This document shows positions 43,740 to 61,966 of a DNA stretch of 64,000 nucleotides, piece after piece. The stretch comes from Gentiana macrophylla (lineage: Eukaryota; Streptophyta; Magnoliopsida; Gentianales; Gentianaceae). The notes below the pieces were generated by a model that saw only the letters and a list, made by a program, of their open reading frames with translations, had not been told where the DNA came from and did not search any database. Within the stretch, counting starts at the first letter, position 1, and every line of letters begins with the position of its first letter. A program made the translations under genes and the position numbers. The DNA is taken from the NCBI GenBank assembly GCA_026214975.1, contig CM047810.1:99278316-99342315 (forward strand), in the 5' to 3' direction.

Positions 43740-45095
43740 TGGATAAATGGTGCAAATACAAATGGTGCTACTCAATCATGTTAAATGAGCGGCGTTGTTT
43801 GAAGATTTACGTAAACAGCCATAAATGCAATAGTTTTAAATAAGTTGTGGAAAAAAAGGTTTACTAGAACCTGGTAAAAGAATCTCAGAATGTTTGAGTG
43901 GAGTCGTTGCCTTCAAAATGCATCATGCATTAAGAATACTGTTGCAACTCTTTTAGTTTATTGTGAGCCTACAAATGTGCGTCAACTTTAGGATATGTAT
44001 TGGGAACCAATTTTAGAAGATTTTATGTGAGACACTACAAAGTTAACAACTTTAATTATTAATAAAACTTTACGACCCATAAGCTACTTTCTAGAAAGTA
44101 TGGGTAAAAACTTTAACTGCTATAACTTGTCAAGTCCACAAGAAGATAACTTCATTACAAAAAATTAGCAGAAATAGATACATGATGAATTATCTATAGA
44201 TATTCCTCAAGAAGATTTTGATGTGGAGTAAAACTTAAGTATGAAAAACAAAGTATTTTCCAAGAAAATCCTTGATAAGGTAAATAAAGGACAAAGTACG
44301 GTGTTTTTCATTGATGGTCCTGGTGGCACGGGAAAAACATATTTATACAGTGCATTACTAGCAAATCTAAGAAAAAAAACATAAGATAGCTATAGCAAGA
44401 GCTACGTCAGGAGTTTGCAGCGGGGAATATGCCTGGTGGGCGAACAACTCACTCACGCTTTAAAAGACCAATTAATACAAATGAGACAGACGCGTGCAAT
44501 ATACCACTGTAAAGTGAAATTCAAAAATACTAAAGAGAAATTATCTAATTATATAATATGAAGCATCAATGGCAAAAAAAAGCAACTGAGACACTTGACA
44601 TAATCTTAAAGGACATCATGAAACGTTATGCCGTATTTGGAGTAAAAATGATTGTATTTGGAGGTGATTTTAGGCAAGTACTTCATGTTGTACCAAAAGA
44701 CACAATACTTCAGATAATAGAGACAAATTTGGTGAAGTCATACTTGTGACCGATAATGGAAAAACTATCACCAACTAAAAACATGATAACAAGGAGAGAT
44801 ATAAAATTCATCGAATTCTTATTATGAGTGAGTTGTGGAGAAGAACCAATAATTAGTATAATTACCTAAAGATATTGTCATTGAATATGATGAAAAATAA
44901 TGATCAACATTCAGAAAATCGTCTGATCAATTGTATATTACCGTATTTAAAAGAGAAGACATAATTATCATAATACGTTACAAATTGACCAATACTAGCA
45001 ACGACAAACGAACATGCAACGCACCAACAACTAAATCGATAAAAGTTTATATCAATATTTCCTTGAGAAAAGCATTGTTTCACTAACAACTAAAT
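43740..45095 (+). pseudogene. Helitron Pif1-like helicase, N-terminal and central part
   Basis: Recognisable in order, across several frames: MVLLNHVK and AALFEDLRKQ, HHALRILLQL, YFLESMGKNFNCYNL, DELSIDIPQEDFD. The Walker A segment FFIDGPGGTGKTYLYSALLA (44306-44360) follows, then GGRTTHSRFKRPINTNET, EALDIILKD-like text (TETLDIILKDIM), Walker B/III text IVFGGDFRQVL (44650-44680), and ILATTNEH (about 44992). It stops before the C-terminal motifs. Many stops are present, so it is inactive. Confidence 0.85.
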
Positions 45096-45250
45096 CGATA
45101 TCATTTTCTAATAAATATTGTTTAACATATTCATAATTAATGTATTAATATATACTTGATAATTACGTAATATTGAATCGTGTTGTTATTTTTCAATTTT
45201 ATAAAATTCATTTTGTTGAAACACGTCCAACGACGTGAATTTTGCTAGTA

Positions 45251-45323
<73 letters not shown>

Positions 45324-48300
45324 GAGGAGTCAATTTAACCCATTTACCCGATTGACCCGCTCCATACCCGACTCAAACCCGTACAATATGAAAAAAAGAA
45401 AATAAAACCCAAAAAAAACACTCGAATAAATATTTAAACATAAAAAAATATACGCCCCGCGCCTAAAATCTCTCTTTGTTCTACTTTGCCCTATTTTGCG
45501 GTTTGCTCTTTCCGTTTTGTTCTTCGTGAAATTCTAAATCGATTTTCGTGTCGTCAAAGTTAGGTTTCAATGATTTTGTTTTTGCAATTGCTTTTGTTTA
45601 AAAATTGAAATTTTTAGTGTTTGTCGGCGGTGCAGAGGGGCAACATCTCGGGAGGCGGTGATCGGTCATACATCAGGTATTTTCTTTTAATTTCAGTATA
45701 ACATGGTTTTTTTGGTGTTACTTATGCCTTGGGTATATACGTACAGTACGTCCCGAGTTGCAGATCCGGCATCAGCTAAGTTAACTTTCATTGAAGGTTC
45801 ACTACCTTTCCCAGTTGTTTTGATTTAAGTGTAATTACATTCACGTATTTGAATTTGAATTTTACCATAGCAAAGAAAGAGGGCAATGAAGTGAACGAAG
45901 ATGATGATTTGAGCGAAGATTGGCTAGAGCGTTTTTATCACCATCAAAACATGATCAATGTAAACATAAGAAATTTTATTTGTGATTAATCACTTTATAT
46001 GAACCCCCTTCAAGCCCTTTTTCTCGCAAGATTTATGTTTTGGCACAGGTAACAATTTGACTGATGTGGATTCCGCAATCCAGGTAACAATTTTTTCTTA
46101 TATAATCACAGGTACCAATTTTTTCTTATATAATCAAATCATTTCTGTTTCAGATTGATTTTAAACTTTTTCATCTGATCTACCAACTTTATTTGCCAGC
46201 CAAAAAAAAAAAAAAACAATTCAATCATTGATTAAAGTTAGTAAACCTGTAACGATTTATTTGGTTATCTTTTTCTTTAGGGGTTTTATTTGGTTATCTG
46301 ATGTAATCATTTCTGTTTCAGATTTGTTTTAAACACTTTCACCTTACCGGCGGAGGATCTTCAGACGGAGGGAGAGCACAGAGGCTTCATTCTAATACCC
46401 TTAACATTTAATATTTTTGTACCGTTTTTATTTTATTATTTGGTTTAATGGTCATAGATAGATTTAGTATAAAGTGTATTTTTTTTTCCCATTTTGTTCA
46501 TGATAATAGGTGTGTTTTTCCCATTTGCATATTGAAAGAAGTTGGTGTTTTGGTAACATATGATGGTAGGTTAACATTAGTATTTTGGTGACATGTATAT
46601 TTTGATTTGGAGGTGTCTTTTTGATGTGAATGATTGGTGATAAATTGATAAGAGGCAAACTGTAGTCTTTTTGTATATGATGTGAATTATGTTTTTGTGC
46701 GGGCGGGTTCAGTCGATGATTGGTTTTGTTGCCTCATCTTAGGGTCTTCTTCGTTTTCAATGCTGAATTGTGTTTAAGATACATACGAGATGTTATTTAT
46801 TCGGCCAATCGGCTCATGTGTTAGTTCGATTGTTTCAAGTTTTGAGTTTCAGATTCAATGATATTTATTACTATTGTTCCATCTTTATTTGAATGATAAG
46901 CTTTCGTAATATAAAACGCACGGTAATCGTAGATTATTATCCTGCTTCAAGATTCTTTCTTAGAAGAATGAAGCGTGTGTTGTGTTTTAATGTTGCCTCT
47001 GTTGTGTGTTTTTTCTTTGTTTCGTTGTTCATTTCTTTAACAAATTTTTGTTTTCTCTTTCCCAATTAATAGATTTATTTCCCTTTGTAGAAATATTATC
47101 CAGCAATCCAACGAGGCTCATTTTTTGAACATGGATTCTGATTTTCTTTGTACAATCTCGGGTGTTTTTATGTTTATTTTATGTTTTCCAGGTAAGTTTG
47201 TGTTCTCTTTTCCAAAGATCAGCTACGTCATTAGGAGGAATTTTATATTTGGCTCATCTTAAATGAAAGTATATGTGGTTTTATTCTATAATTTTCCCTT
47301 ACAATATTTATACTCACATGTATTTCCTTCATAAAAATCTTTTTTGCATAATCATAAGCATAAAGAACGATCAAGTTTTTCGTAGATGGAAGAAAAAGGC
47401 ATTGAGTGAGAAAGGAAAAAACACGTGGCCCTCATCCGTTAGAAGTTCCATCTCCAGTTGCATACCTCCATGATCAACAATCGGTCATTTAGTTTCAAAT
47501 AAAATTCGTTGCTGAAACTCCGGAAATGGATCACTTCACCAGAAAGATTCACTTATGTAGCATCGATTTAAGACGCACCCTCTGTTCTATTACAATTAGA
47601 TTTGATTTTGAAGACGAACCACCGTAGGAGGCGATAATAAGTCTTCTTCTTCATTATTTTGATCAATGGAATACCTAATTTAACTGTTTCTTTTCCTCAT
47701 GTACCTTATGCTTGCAAAGTGAACTTTTAAATCGCTACGATATTATCTAGTTGTGGTGAGAATGGTGATCAAGATTGGGATGCAGAGCTTCTCCTTATCA
47801 CCCGATATAATTTCAATTCAAGAAACCCCTTACCTTCTTCTACTAATATCTATTTTGTCATGTTCAAAAGTTTATGGTATTTGATTACACGTATGGTTTT
47901 TTGCATATTGTTTTTTATTCTCACAAATATATGATTACACATTTATTGGTTTTGCAGATGAAAATTGAGGAAAAAGACACCACGGCCAATGTTGTCATGA
48001 CGTCTACTTCTTTAATTGAGTTGATTTTAACGTGTTCTTGATTGTTTTCAGATTTTGATTTTGTTGCTGACCTTTCATCATAAGAAATGGAGGAGTTGAT
48101 ATCTTTCATCAATCGGCAAACACTCATGTTCTTCTTTGCATTTTCACAAGTCTCATGTCAATAGCTTAAAAGAGTCTATAAGGTAATGCCGATCAATTTA
48201 TACTCCTGTAATTAAGAAATGATGATGTTTTGAACATTTTATCTACATAATGTAATGCAAAAGTTCAAAGCATTTGATTATCACATTCACATGGCAAACA

Positions 48301-50153
48301 TCGATGTTCTTCTTGCATTTTTGGCGGATGTTGTTGGGTGATGGAGTGTTGTGCTTCACATCTTTTCTGTTTGGTAATTGCTTGGTGTTGGGGATCCGAG
48401 TAACTATTGTAACTACAACTTTTATTTTATTTTTAATATATTGTGGATAAATTTGAACACCCAAGTAACCGCATAATTGTGAAAGCACTTGGTGATAACA
48501 AATTACCGGATATTCCTCTACTCAAATTTTAAAAGGAAGTTAAAATCCTTTCCAATTTCAAAAGCTAACTGAAATATATACGAAATCTCTATCAAATCTC
48601 TATCAATCCTCTCACGTATTGTATTTGTTATGATTGTCATGATTTCAAGCAGATAGCACTCTTTGCATGCCTTTTGTTTCGCTAATTTAGAAAGTGTGAA
48701 AGTGGAATGTTGTTCCCGGTGATCCTAATATAGCAAATTAGCAAGTAAGGTGATGTTTAGTTTGAAGGTTTTTCCGAGAGGTTTTAGATCATTACAATGG
48801 TTCTCAATATCTTCATCGAGACTATAGTTTATAAGCTTAACTTCTCTTGATGCAGTTTTATCATTAGGTTTGAGATTTAGATTCGTGTCATGATGAATGT
48901 AGATCTTTTTATTGTTCCGATGAAAGTAAGGTGAAATAGAGAGTTGTCCGGAGATAATGACGAAGAAAATTTGCTTGGACAAAATAGATGTTGAGCCCGA
49001 ACAGGTTAACCATTTGCAGATTTGATAAAGAAATCAGATGAGTTTTTTTCTTTCATCAACGGTTTTTCCCATTTTGCAGTTTAATTTTTTTATAGGTTGG
49101 TTGCCGTCAGTCGTGATTGAGGAATATCGAATTGCAGGTTTGTTAAACAAATCATGCCAGTTTATTTTCCCATCTACTTTTTTTGTCTTTTGATTTTACA
49201 GTTGAAAGTTAATATTTCATTAGTGTACGGGAGATATAAAATTAAGAGACAACTTTTTTTTGGCTATACATTATCAGTTATGCTCAACTTTGATTTGTTG
49301 TTGATTGATTTGCAGGTATAAACTTTTTTATGCGAGACGAGTTATACTTTGGGGATTTTTCTTATGGAGGTGTGAGGCATGGGTTGGGGTGTCAAGATTT
49401 AGGATAGGGAATTGTACCTAAGACAGTGTTTCAAAAGTTTACATATTATTGTCCTCTTACGTCCCATAATATAAGACATTTTGGTCATTTTATTTAGTTT
49501 AAGAAATCTCATAAATGAGTTACTTTTTAACATTTTAAGGCAAAATATTGTATTTTTTTTAGGAATGCCTAATAATATCAGATTATTTAGTGTGAAAGTA
49601 AAACAATGTATTTAATATGCGGGACCGAGGAATGTATGGAAAATGCTATGGACACAATCAAATCGACTATATGATTGATTATGATGAAGCCACTATCTAC
49701 TAATTGGTCGCATAACATAATCAATGACGTAAGATATATCGTATCATTTTTAAAACATGGCATTAATCATTGCACATTATCCCCAAAAAAATCATTGCAC
49801 ATTATGTAACATCTCAAATTTTGGTTTTCCGTGCATAGCACATGTTTTGTAACTATGTCAAATTATCGATCTTTGTTTATCTTTATATGAGACATGTAAT
49901 GAGTTATGCATGCTAAGTGTAAAAATGCCTTTGTTAGGTTTATTTTTTCAATTACTACTACTTCATGTCCGGATGAGAAATTATTACATGTTCATTATAG
50001 GATGTTGGTGTTATGGGATTTTGCAACTAAGAGCTTGATGATATTTTGAATTGGTTATAGTATCAAGTTGGTTGCGTTATTTTTCAATTAAGTATTCAGC
50101 TTAAAATTCTCTTAATATTATATCTCCCGTGCATTATGCACGGGCTAATGGCT

Positions 50154-50155
<2 letters not shown>
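45251..50155 (+). mobile_element. Helitron-like unit 2, non-autonomous
   Basis: The start is TCTATATATATA at 45251, preceded by A, then a long AT run and CAATTTAACCC. The 3' end is CCCGTGCAT-T-ATGCACGGG, CTAATGG, CTAG at 50152-50155 before T. No helicase is seen. Exon-like islands (for example EGNEVNEDDDLSEDWLERFY at about 45877-45936, flanked by AG) may be captured host sequence, which I could not identify. The start lies two bases after the end of unit 1. Confidence 0.7.
45253..45316. repeat. (AT)n run at the Helitron 2 start
   Basis: About 32 TA units directly after the TC terminus. This is expansion of the TATATA stretch normal for this Helitron start. Confidence 0.9.
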
Positions 50156-50185
<30 letters not shown>

Positions 50186-50331
50186 GTTCAGAGGTTTTGA
50201 TTTTAATTTTGATTATGTGACCTAAAGACTGATTTTGTTTGCTTTAGATTTGAATGTGTTTGTTTGCACTATCATCATTATATAAAATTGTAAATAAGTT
50301 GGCATTTCTTTTTTATTATTATCTATCTATA

Positions 50332-52783
50332 TCTCTATATATATTTGAAAGGGTAATTTAACCCGATTACCCATGATTTTGCTCCAAACCCACTTTTGAC
50401 CTGGCTTATACCCATCTTAAAAAAAATAATGATTTTTATTGAGATTTGGAGTTAGGAAATCTAAACAATGTACCCGAAAAAAAAAATGCCAATTAGTGAT
50501 TTTCTTTTGATTTTCTTGGTTATGCAAAATCTCATGAAATTAATGATCTTTTTTAGCTTTGGAGTTACGAAATCATTATGATTTTCTTGAGATTTTCTAA
50601 ATTTACTTTTAAATCTAAACAATGTATCCGGAAAAAATGCGTAAAAGAAAAACCTTTCCGTAACACGTTTCTTTCTTAAGAGTCACTCCTAATTTCACAA
50701 TTTTATTTTCCCACACAACTCATTTTACAATTGCTTACTGATAGAACTTTCTGTTAGGATATGATTTATCTTCAAACCATAAAACTCTCAAATTAGTTTA
50801 AATCTAAATCACATCACCAAATCTAAACCATTTTTATCAAACAATTTTTCAAAATGGTTGCAGTCACAAGTAATCTAATCATTTTAGAATTGTACATGAC
50901 CGTGGGAATATCATATTATAACAGAAAGGTGAAGTCGATCACAATACGAGGGGAAATTGGCTCATGTTGTTTTTCTATTTTTTATCGTGTTGATTTTATT
51001 CCATTATCTTTTTCATGGTATGTTGTTTTATTTTGAATTTTATCGGAGCATGATTTATATTTTCAGGCGTTTTAAGGACTTTTTGTGAGGAATTTTTCGT
51101 GTTTGCAAATGACATGGTATATTACAAAATAAGGTACAAAATCTCTGTTTTTTTTCGGATTGGTTTAGCGATTGTCTCTGTTATGTATAATACTTTGATT
51201 ACATTTTCTTTTGGAATATGTTTTGATTTTTATAAGGGTTTCATTTACACTCTCAAAAGCAAGAGAAGGAGAAGGACGGCAACAGGATAATAAGAAGTTC
51301 ATGCGTCATATATGTCATTGAAATTTATGATTTGCCATAATATAACAATCATTTCTCGGGATGACATAGAATAATGAAGTGACAAATGACAATTGGACCA
51401 TCATGATGACACTTGAATCATGAAGTAAGGATATCATTTTATTTGTTTGGTCATATAAAGAATTTATTACTTATTCAAAGTGATTTCTACATAAATGGAT
51501 CTTGATATAACGGTGTTTATCCACCTGGTTGTATTCGTTTGATGATGAATAACCACAAGAAGCATCACCATTCAAGTCTATAGCAATTCGATGTATTTAA
51601 TCTTATGATAATATTCTCATCCATTATTGTAATGTTGTAAAAGAGGGTTCAAGCCGTGATTCAAACATAACTACCCTTAATATTGTTAAAAGGGTCTCCA
51701 CCATTCAATGAAAATCAAGATTTTTTCGACAAGATAAGTTCTACTAGAATTTCTCATTTTAGGAGGAAGAGCGATTGACCTGCACGTCCGGCTCGGCTGA
51801 ATAGTTATGATGAAATGATGGTTTGATCAATTACATAAGGTTATTGGCATATATAGATGGACTCTAAAAGTGGGAAGTTATTGTGTGGTGAGAGATTTTG
51901 AGGTGAAATGACGGATGAACGATCGTAACCACACGCTTTAAATACATAATAAACCGTGTGTAGTGCAGGGGTGTTGCCACACGGTGTCTCCACACCGTGT
52001 GGAGACACCAAAGGATCACAGCAAATGATGTTCCTTGCCATGTCTTGGCAATGCCAAAACTCTAAAAAAGTGGGATGTTGCAAGTTAAATTTTCTCTTAG
52101 GTGTTGTGCCACTGGATGAGGTCTTCATATGTCCGCATGAGTGTAAATGGAGAGGTGAACTGCAATCCATACAGATTTTGTGAGAGTATGATTCTAAGTG
52201 CTATTTGCTATATTTCTATTAAATTTATAATACAATCGTACTTGCTTTAAATGTTTTTTTTATGGGTGGGGGGTGTTTGTATGCCTCTTTTGTTTCATTT
52301 TAATTCAGTTTCATTCAGAAAAATGCATACTTCAGATAACCAAGAAATATATGATTTTGAATAATTTGATGGCTACTTATCATATATTTTACTCGGATTT
52401 CTTTGAATACGTCAATCATGATTATTTTTGATGATAATCATCTTTAGTTCAAGATTATACCAGACTAGATTGGACAATGAAATGTAAAATGATATCTTTA
52501 GTTTTTACATTTTAAGCTCATAAGAAATGACCTATATTTCATTTTATGCATTAGGGACAACAAATCAGATTGTTGATATGTTTGGGAGATTTATGATTTT
52601 GTGATTAGTTTTGCGTTATAAATACTATCAATAACTACATAATGCTTCTTACTTATACACTTATTTATAAATTACCTTCATATTTAAATTACAAATTTTG
52701 TCTTAATGACATAACTGTATACATTTTGTAACATGTTCATGCAAATTTATAATCCCGTGCATTATGCACGGGTATTTGGCTAG
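50332..52783 (+). mobile_element. Helitron-like unit 3, non-autonomous
   Basis: The start is TCTCTATATATATTTG with GGGTAATTTAACCC behind it, preceded by A. The 3' end is CCCGTGCATTATGCACGGG, TATTTGG, CTAG at 52780-52783 before T. The terminal hairpin is identical to that of unit 2, so both belong to one family. It has no convincing coding sequence and includes an unusual double palindrome at 51977-52009. Confidence 0.75.
51977..52009. repeat. Overlapping palindromes
   Basis: Two mutually exclusive perfect stems share bases. CCACACGGTG (51977-51986) pairs with CACCGTGTGG (51993-52002). GGTGTCTCCACAC (51983-51995) pairs with GTGTGGAGACACC (51997-52009), with a one-base centre. Confidence 0.85.
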
Positions 52784-53358
52784 TTATATTATATATAAAT
52801 ATGTATTCAAGTTTGTTCGCAAGTAGTCGAATTGAGTATTACATTGATCATGAATTTGTTTAATCGTTGAGTCAAGTTTGAGTTTGAGCTAAATTAAACC
52901 AAGTCAAGTCAAGTTCTAGCTCGTCCTGATCTAGTGTGTTTGGCAGAACCCCTTCAAAAAAGGTTTCATAGCTTCAACCGTCCCCTTTAAATCTGATGAG
53001 GTTATGAAGTTTCTGGATCGGTTGGAAATGCTGGTGAGTATACTGATCGATCTTCATGTCGTATATATGTCAAACCATATGTCGTCTTTTTTAAGCAAAA
53101 TGCGACACTTTTGAACCATTGTAAGTGTAAGGTTAATGATAAGTAGTGCCAAAACTGAGGTTGAACGCGGAGGAGTATATCTCTTCGTCGAATAGATCGA
53201 TGAATTTTTGCATATATTAGTAGCGATCTTGTACTACGTCACAGGATTACATATATCAGGAATACACTGATATGAGATTTTTTTTTTGAAAAATAATACA
53301 GATACAGAACAAAAACATAAATTGCATCATCATGTTCTTCTTCTCTAGCCACCTGAAT
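52784..53358. other. 3' flank of the receptor kinase gene
   Basis: AT-rich DNA with GTCAAGT/GAGTTTGAG words. No gene is seen. The last part probably contains the minus-strand 3' UTR of the receptor kinase. Confidence 0.4.
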
Positions 53359-57910
<4,552 letters not shown>

Positions 57911-58611
57911 TATTTTTTTTTTTTGAAAACTGTAAGAAAATATATAGGTAGCTAGTTGAATTGGTTAGAAATGTAAGATGTATCAGCTATTTATAGTGCA
58001 TTTGCGTAGTTGCTGTCTCTAAATAAAAAAATAAAAAAGGTTGTCTGTGTATATTGATTCAATACAGGAAAAATCAAATGAGTAAATAGTTGAAATGGGA
58101 TGGACAAGAAAAACTCATATTAGTTCCATTAATGGTCTGAGTTTCTGTTTCAAATGAGTTATACATCACACGTGTCGAATCGAATTATATTGTAATTTAG
58201 TTTTTTTTTTTTTTTTTTTTACCAAACAAATATTCCTTATTTTTTTTTTTTTTTTTTTTAATTTTTATTTTTATTTTTAATTTATTTATTTATTTATAAT
58301 TCCGTTATGCGTTTTGATCACAACATTTGTATTTTCATTTTGTACTAGTTACAATTATTTTGTATTGCCAATTTTCTATCATTTTATACCGTTGCACGCT
58401 TTATATTGCCATTTTTCTTGTTATTTTTATTGTTACAAATCAGAATGAATATATAACGCTCCATCGTATTTTATACCACTCACGCGTTTTGTCCAATCAT
58501 CTTTTGCGATTATTTTTGTACAATCATTTTGTATTGTACTAATAGAATTAACTATATCATAATAAGATCAGACTCAACAAACTTTTACATCTTTGATTGC
58601 GTCATTTATTT
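57911..58611. promoter_or_regulatory. Upstream region of the receptor kinase
   Basis: Contains the likely minus-strand promoter (about 57950-58100) and long poly-T tracts (58201-58260). Nothing else is supported. Confidence 0.35.
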
Positions 58612-58620
58612 TGATACAAT

Positions 58621-59470
58621 CAGTGGCGGAACCAGGAATTTCTTTTGGAGCAGTCTCGATTTTCACTAATATACTAAAGAATTACATTCATCGCACATCA
58701 AATTCTGAACACGATTAGATTTAGATGGTATAAGGTAGAAAAAAATTGATTCAAAAGTCTATGCTAAAGGAATAAAATGTTAAAGATTGCATAAGTTAAG
58801 GAAAATATGTTATAAAGATTTCAGATTGGTATAATGTATCAAAAAGGTCCATGGAAAAAGAAAAAAAAAAAATCGATCGCATAAGGTAAAGGAAAAATGC
58901 TAATTGCATTTCAGTGGTATAAAATACCAAATTGATTAGAGTTATAAGGCAGAAAAAATAATGTAATTTAAAAGTACAGGTAAAGGAAAAAAAAATATTA
59001 GATTTAGATTGTATAAAATAAGAAAAAACGCTTATAAGATTTCAAGAAGTATAAGGTACCCAAAAAAGGAAAAAACGCTTATAAGATTTAAGGTGGTATA
59101 ATGTATCAAATTGATTAGAGATATACGGTAGGAAAAGTATAATGTGATTTAAAAAGTCTAAGATAAAGGGAAAAAAATATTAGATTTTGATAGTATAAAG
59201 TATGAAAAAAATGTTATAAGTATTTCAAAAAAAAAAAAAAAAAAAATTGCTTGTATCTTGTCTTGAACCCATTACCATTATTTAGATAAAGCAAAGCGGA
59301 CAAATCTTATTCCACTACGTTACCATAGCACTATTTCAAAATGTAGAAGAATCATGTACATATACTAATAACGACACAAATTCAATTATACAACTTTTTT
59401 TTTATTATTTTTATTTTTCAAATTTCGGGGTGGTCTTGAAACCACCCCACCTATAGGGTGGGTCCGCCCA
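58621..59470 (+). mobile_element. TIR element with TGATACAATCA flanks
   Basis: The left end CAGTGGCGGAACCA and right end TGGGTCCGCCCA are imperfect inverted repeats. The word TGATACAATCA occurs at both borders (58612-58622 and 59471-59481), so a target duplication of 8 to 11 bases was made. This fits hAT (8) or Mutator-like (9-11). The inside is a degenerate tandem array of TATAAGATTT/GGTATAA/AAAGGAAAAA words (58720-59240). It has no coding potential. Confidence 0.7.
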
Positions 59471-59639
59471 TGATACAATCATTATTGTAGTAGCAATTTT
59501 TCTTTCCTTCTAATCGCAAGAAAACTGGCAGGAAACTCAAGTGGTTAGAAATTAAGATCACATGTTTATTTTGCATAGTTACCGTATCATGACTTCCATA
59601 TGAGTTCTTCTTTGATTTTTCTTTCTTTGACAATCAAAA

Positions 59640-60335
59640 AAGAGATAATTATGAAGAGGATTGTTAGGGCACCATATCAAATATATTTTCGGGACAACAA
59701 TTATGAAATTTGACCTATATATTTAGATCCAAATTTAAGCTCAATATTATATATTATGGAAATGACTCAAAATTCAACATTTGTGAAGTCAATTTTTTTG
59801 GAAGTGTGGTGTCTCGTTAGCTTCATCGTGGTGCCAATAACAATGCTATGGCGTCTTTATTAAGAATCGATAACAATAATTAATTAATAAATGTAGTTTA
59901 ATATGAAAGTTGTCTACGGTCGTAGCAATCGTTAATTACAATGAGACTTACATCGATCAATCAATTGATCATTATTAATGATCGATGATGTAAATGCGTG
60001 AAATTTATTTATGTATCATATGAAATCGGTAAATACATCAAATCATGGCATGTTATACAAACAATAAAATATTGTTTAAGGCATTGACTAAGATTGAAGA
60101 AAAATGAGTAACACCACTTCTCCATTATGGCCTAGTTGCAGATGATTAATATGAGGTGTTATCCTCTGAATTTTCTACTTCATTTTTTTAATAATTAAAT
60201 GGGAGAGAATTATTTACAATGGATAACAATGAATAATTAATATAAGTAGTTTATTATGGAAGTTGTCTGCCTCTAACACCAGTGATCATAATAAAACTCA
60301 TATCAATCATTTGATCATACTTCATTATCATTTCC
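59640..60335. repeat. Diverged repeat modules A and B
   Basis: Module A (about 59864-59990) and module B (about 60216-60330) share ATAACAAT, ATTAATTAATAA-like text, GTAGTTTA, GAAGTTGTCT and CATCAATCAATTGATCAT-like words. A third copy (C) lies at about 62137-62235. The order of words is conserved but the copies are strongly diverged. Confidence 0.6.
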
Positions 60336-60349
60336 GTCGTGCTTGGTAG

Positions 60350-61700
<1,351 letters not shown>

Positions 61701-61966
61701 TATTTCATCCGTTTTAATTTATCCGACATACAATTACAATCGCGTATATTAAGGATATGAGTTAATGTGTTAACTTTTATAATGAAACGACTAGAATGCA
61801 TTTTGATATAACTAATGTGACATTGTTTTTTATATCTTCTACCGTAATAAATAAGGATAAATCAGTAAAAACATAAGAAATGTTCAGACGGAAACTGCAT
61901 CGCTTCACATTAAATGAAACAAAACATTTTGACAACTGCATCAGTTATTATGAAACGGAGGGAATA
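61701..61966. mobile_element. Stowaway-like MITE
   Basis: The left end TTTCATCCGTTTTAATTTAT and right end ATTATGAAACGGAGGGAATA are imperfect inverted repeats of the CTCCCTCCGTTTCA type common to plant Stowaway/mariner MITEs. TA flanks fit the class. The length of ~265 bases and AT-richness fit too. Confidence 0.6.

Larger units (their letters stand above)
40633..45248 (+). mobile_element. Helitron-like unit 1
   Basis: The 3' end is clear: a hairpin CACGT-CCAACG-ACGTG, AATTTTG, then CTAG at 45245-45248 before a T, the form expected of Helitrons. The 5' end is inferred at TCATAACTATATTAAAAGAG (40633), which resembles common plant Helitron starts. It contains decayed helicase segments. Near the start, a ~60-base unit (AGAGCCAGTTGTTTCCCACG) is duplicated at 40650-40760, and another block (ACACGTTAAAGCT) repeats at about 40806 and 40965. 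Confidence 0.65.

Noticed and set aside
49460..49620. Possible second Stowaway-like MITE (GTCCCATAATATAAGACATTTT)
   Set aside because: One end only; no inverted partner was found within Helitron unit 2.
51841..52183. Overlapping plus and minus ORFs of 75 and 109 codons in Helitron unit 3
   Set aside because: They run through the double palindrome, lack recognisable domains and have no clear splice context. A captured exon cannot be excluded.
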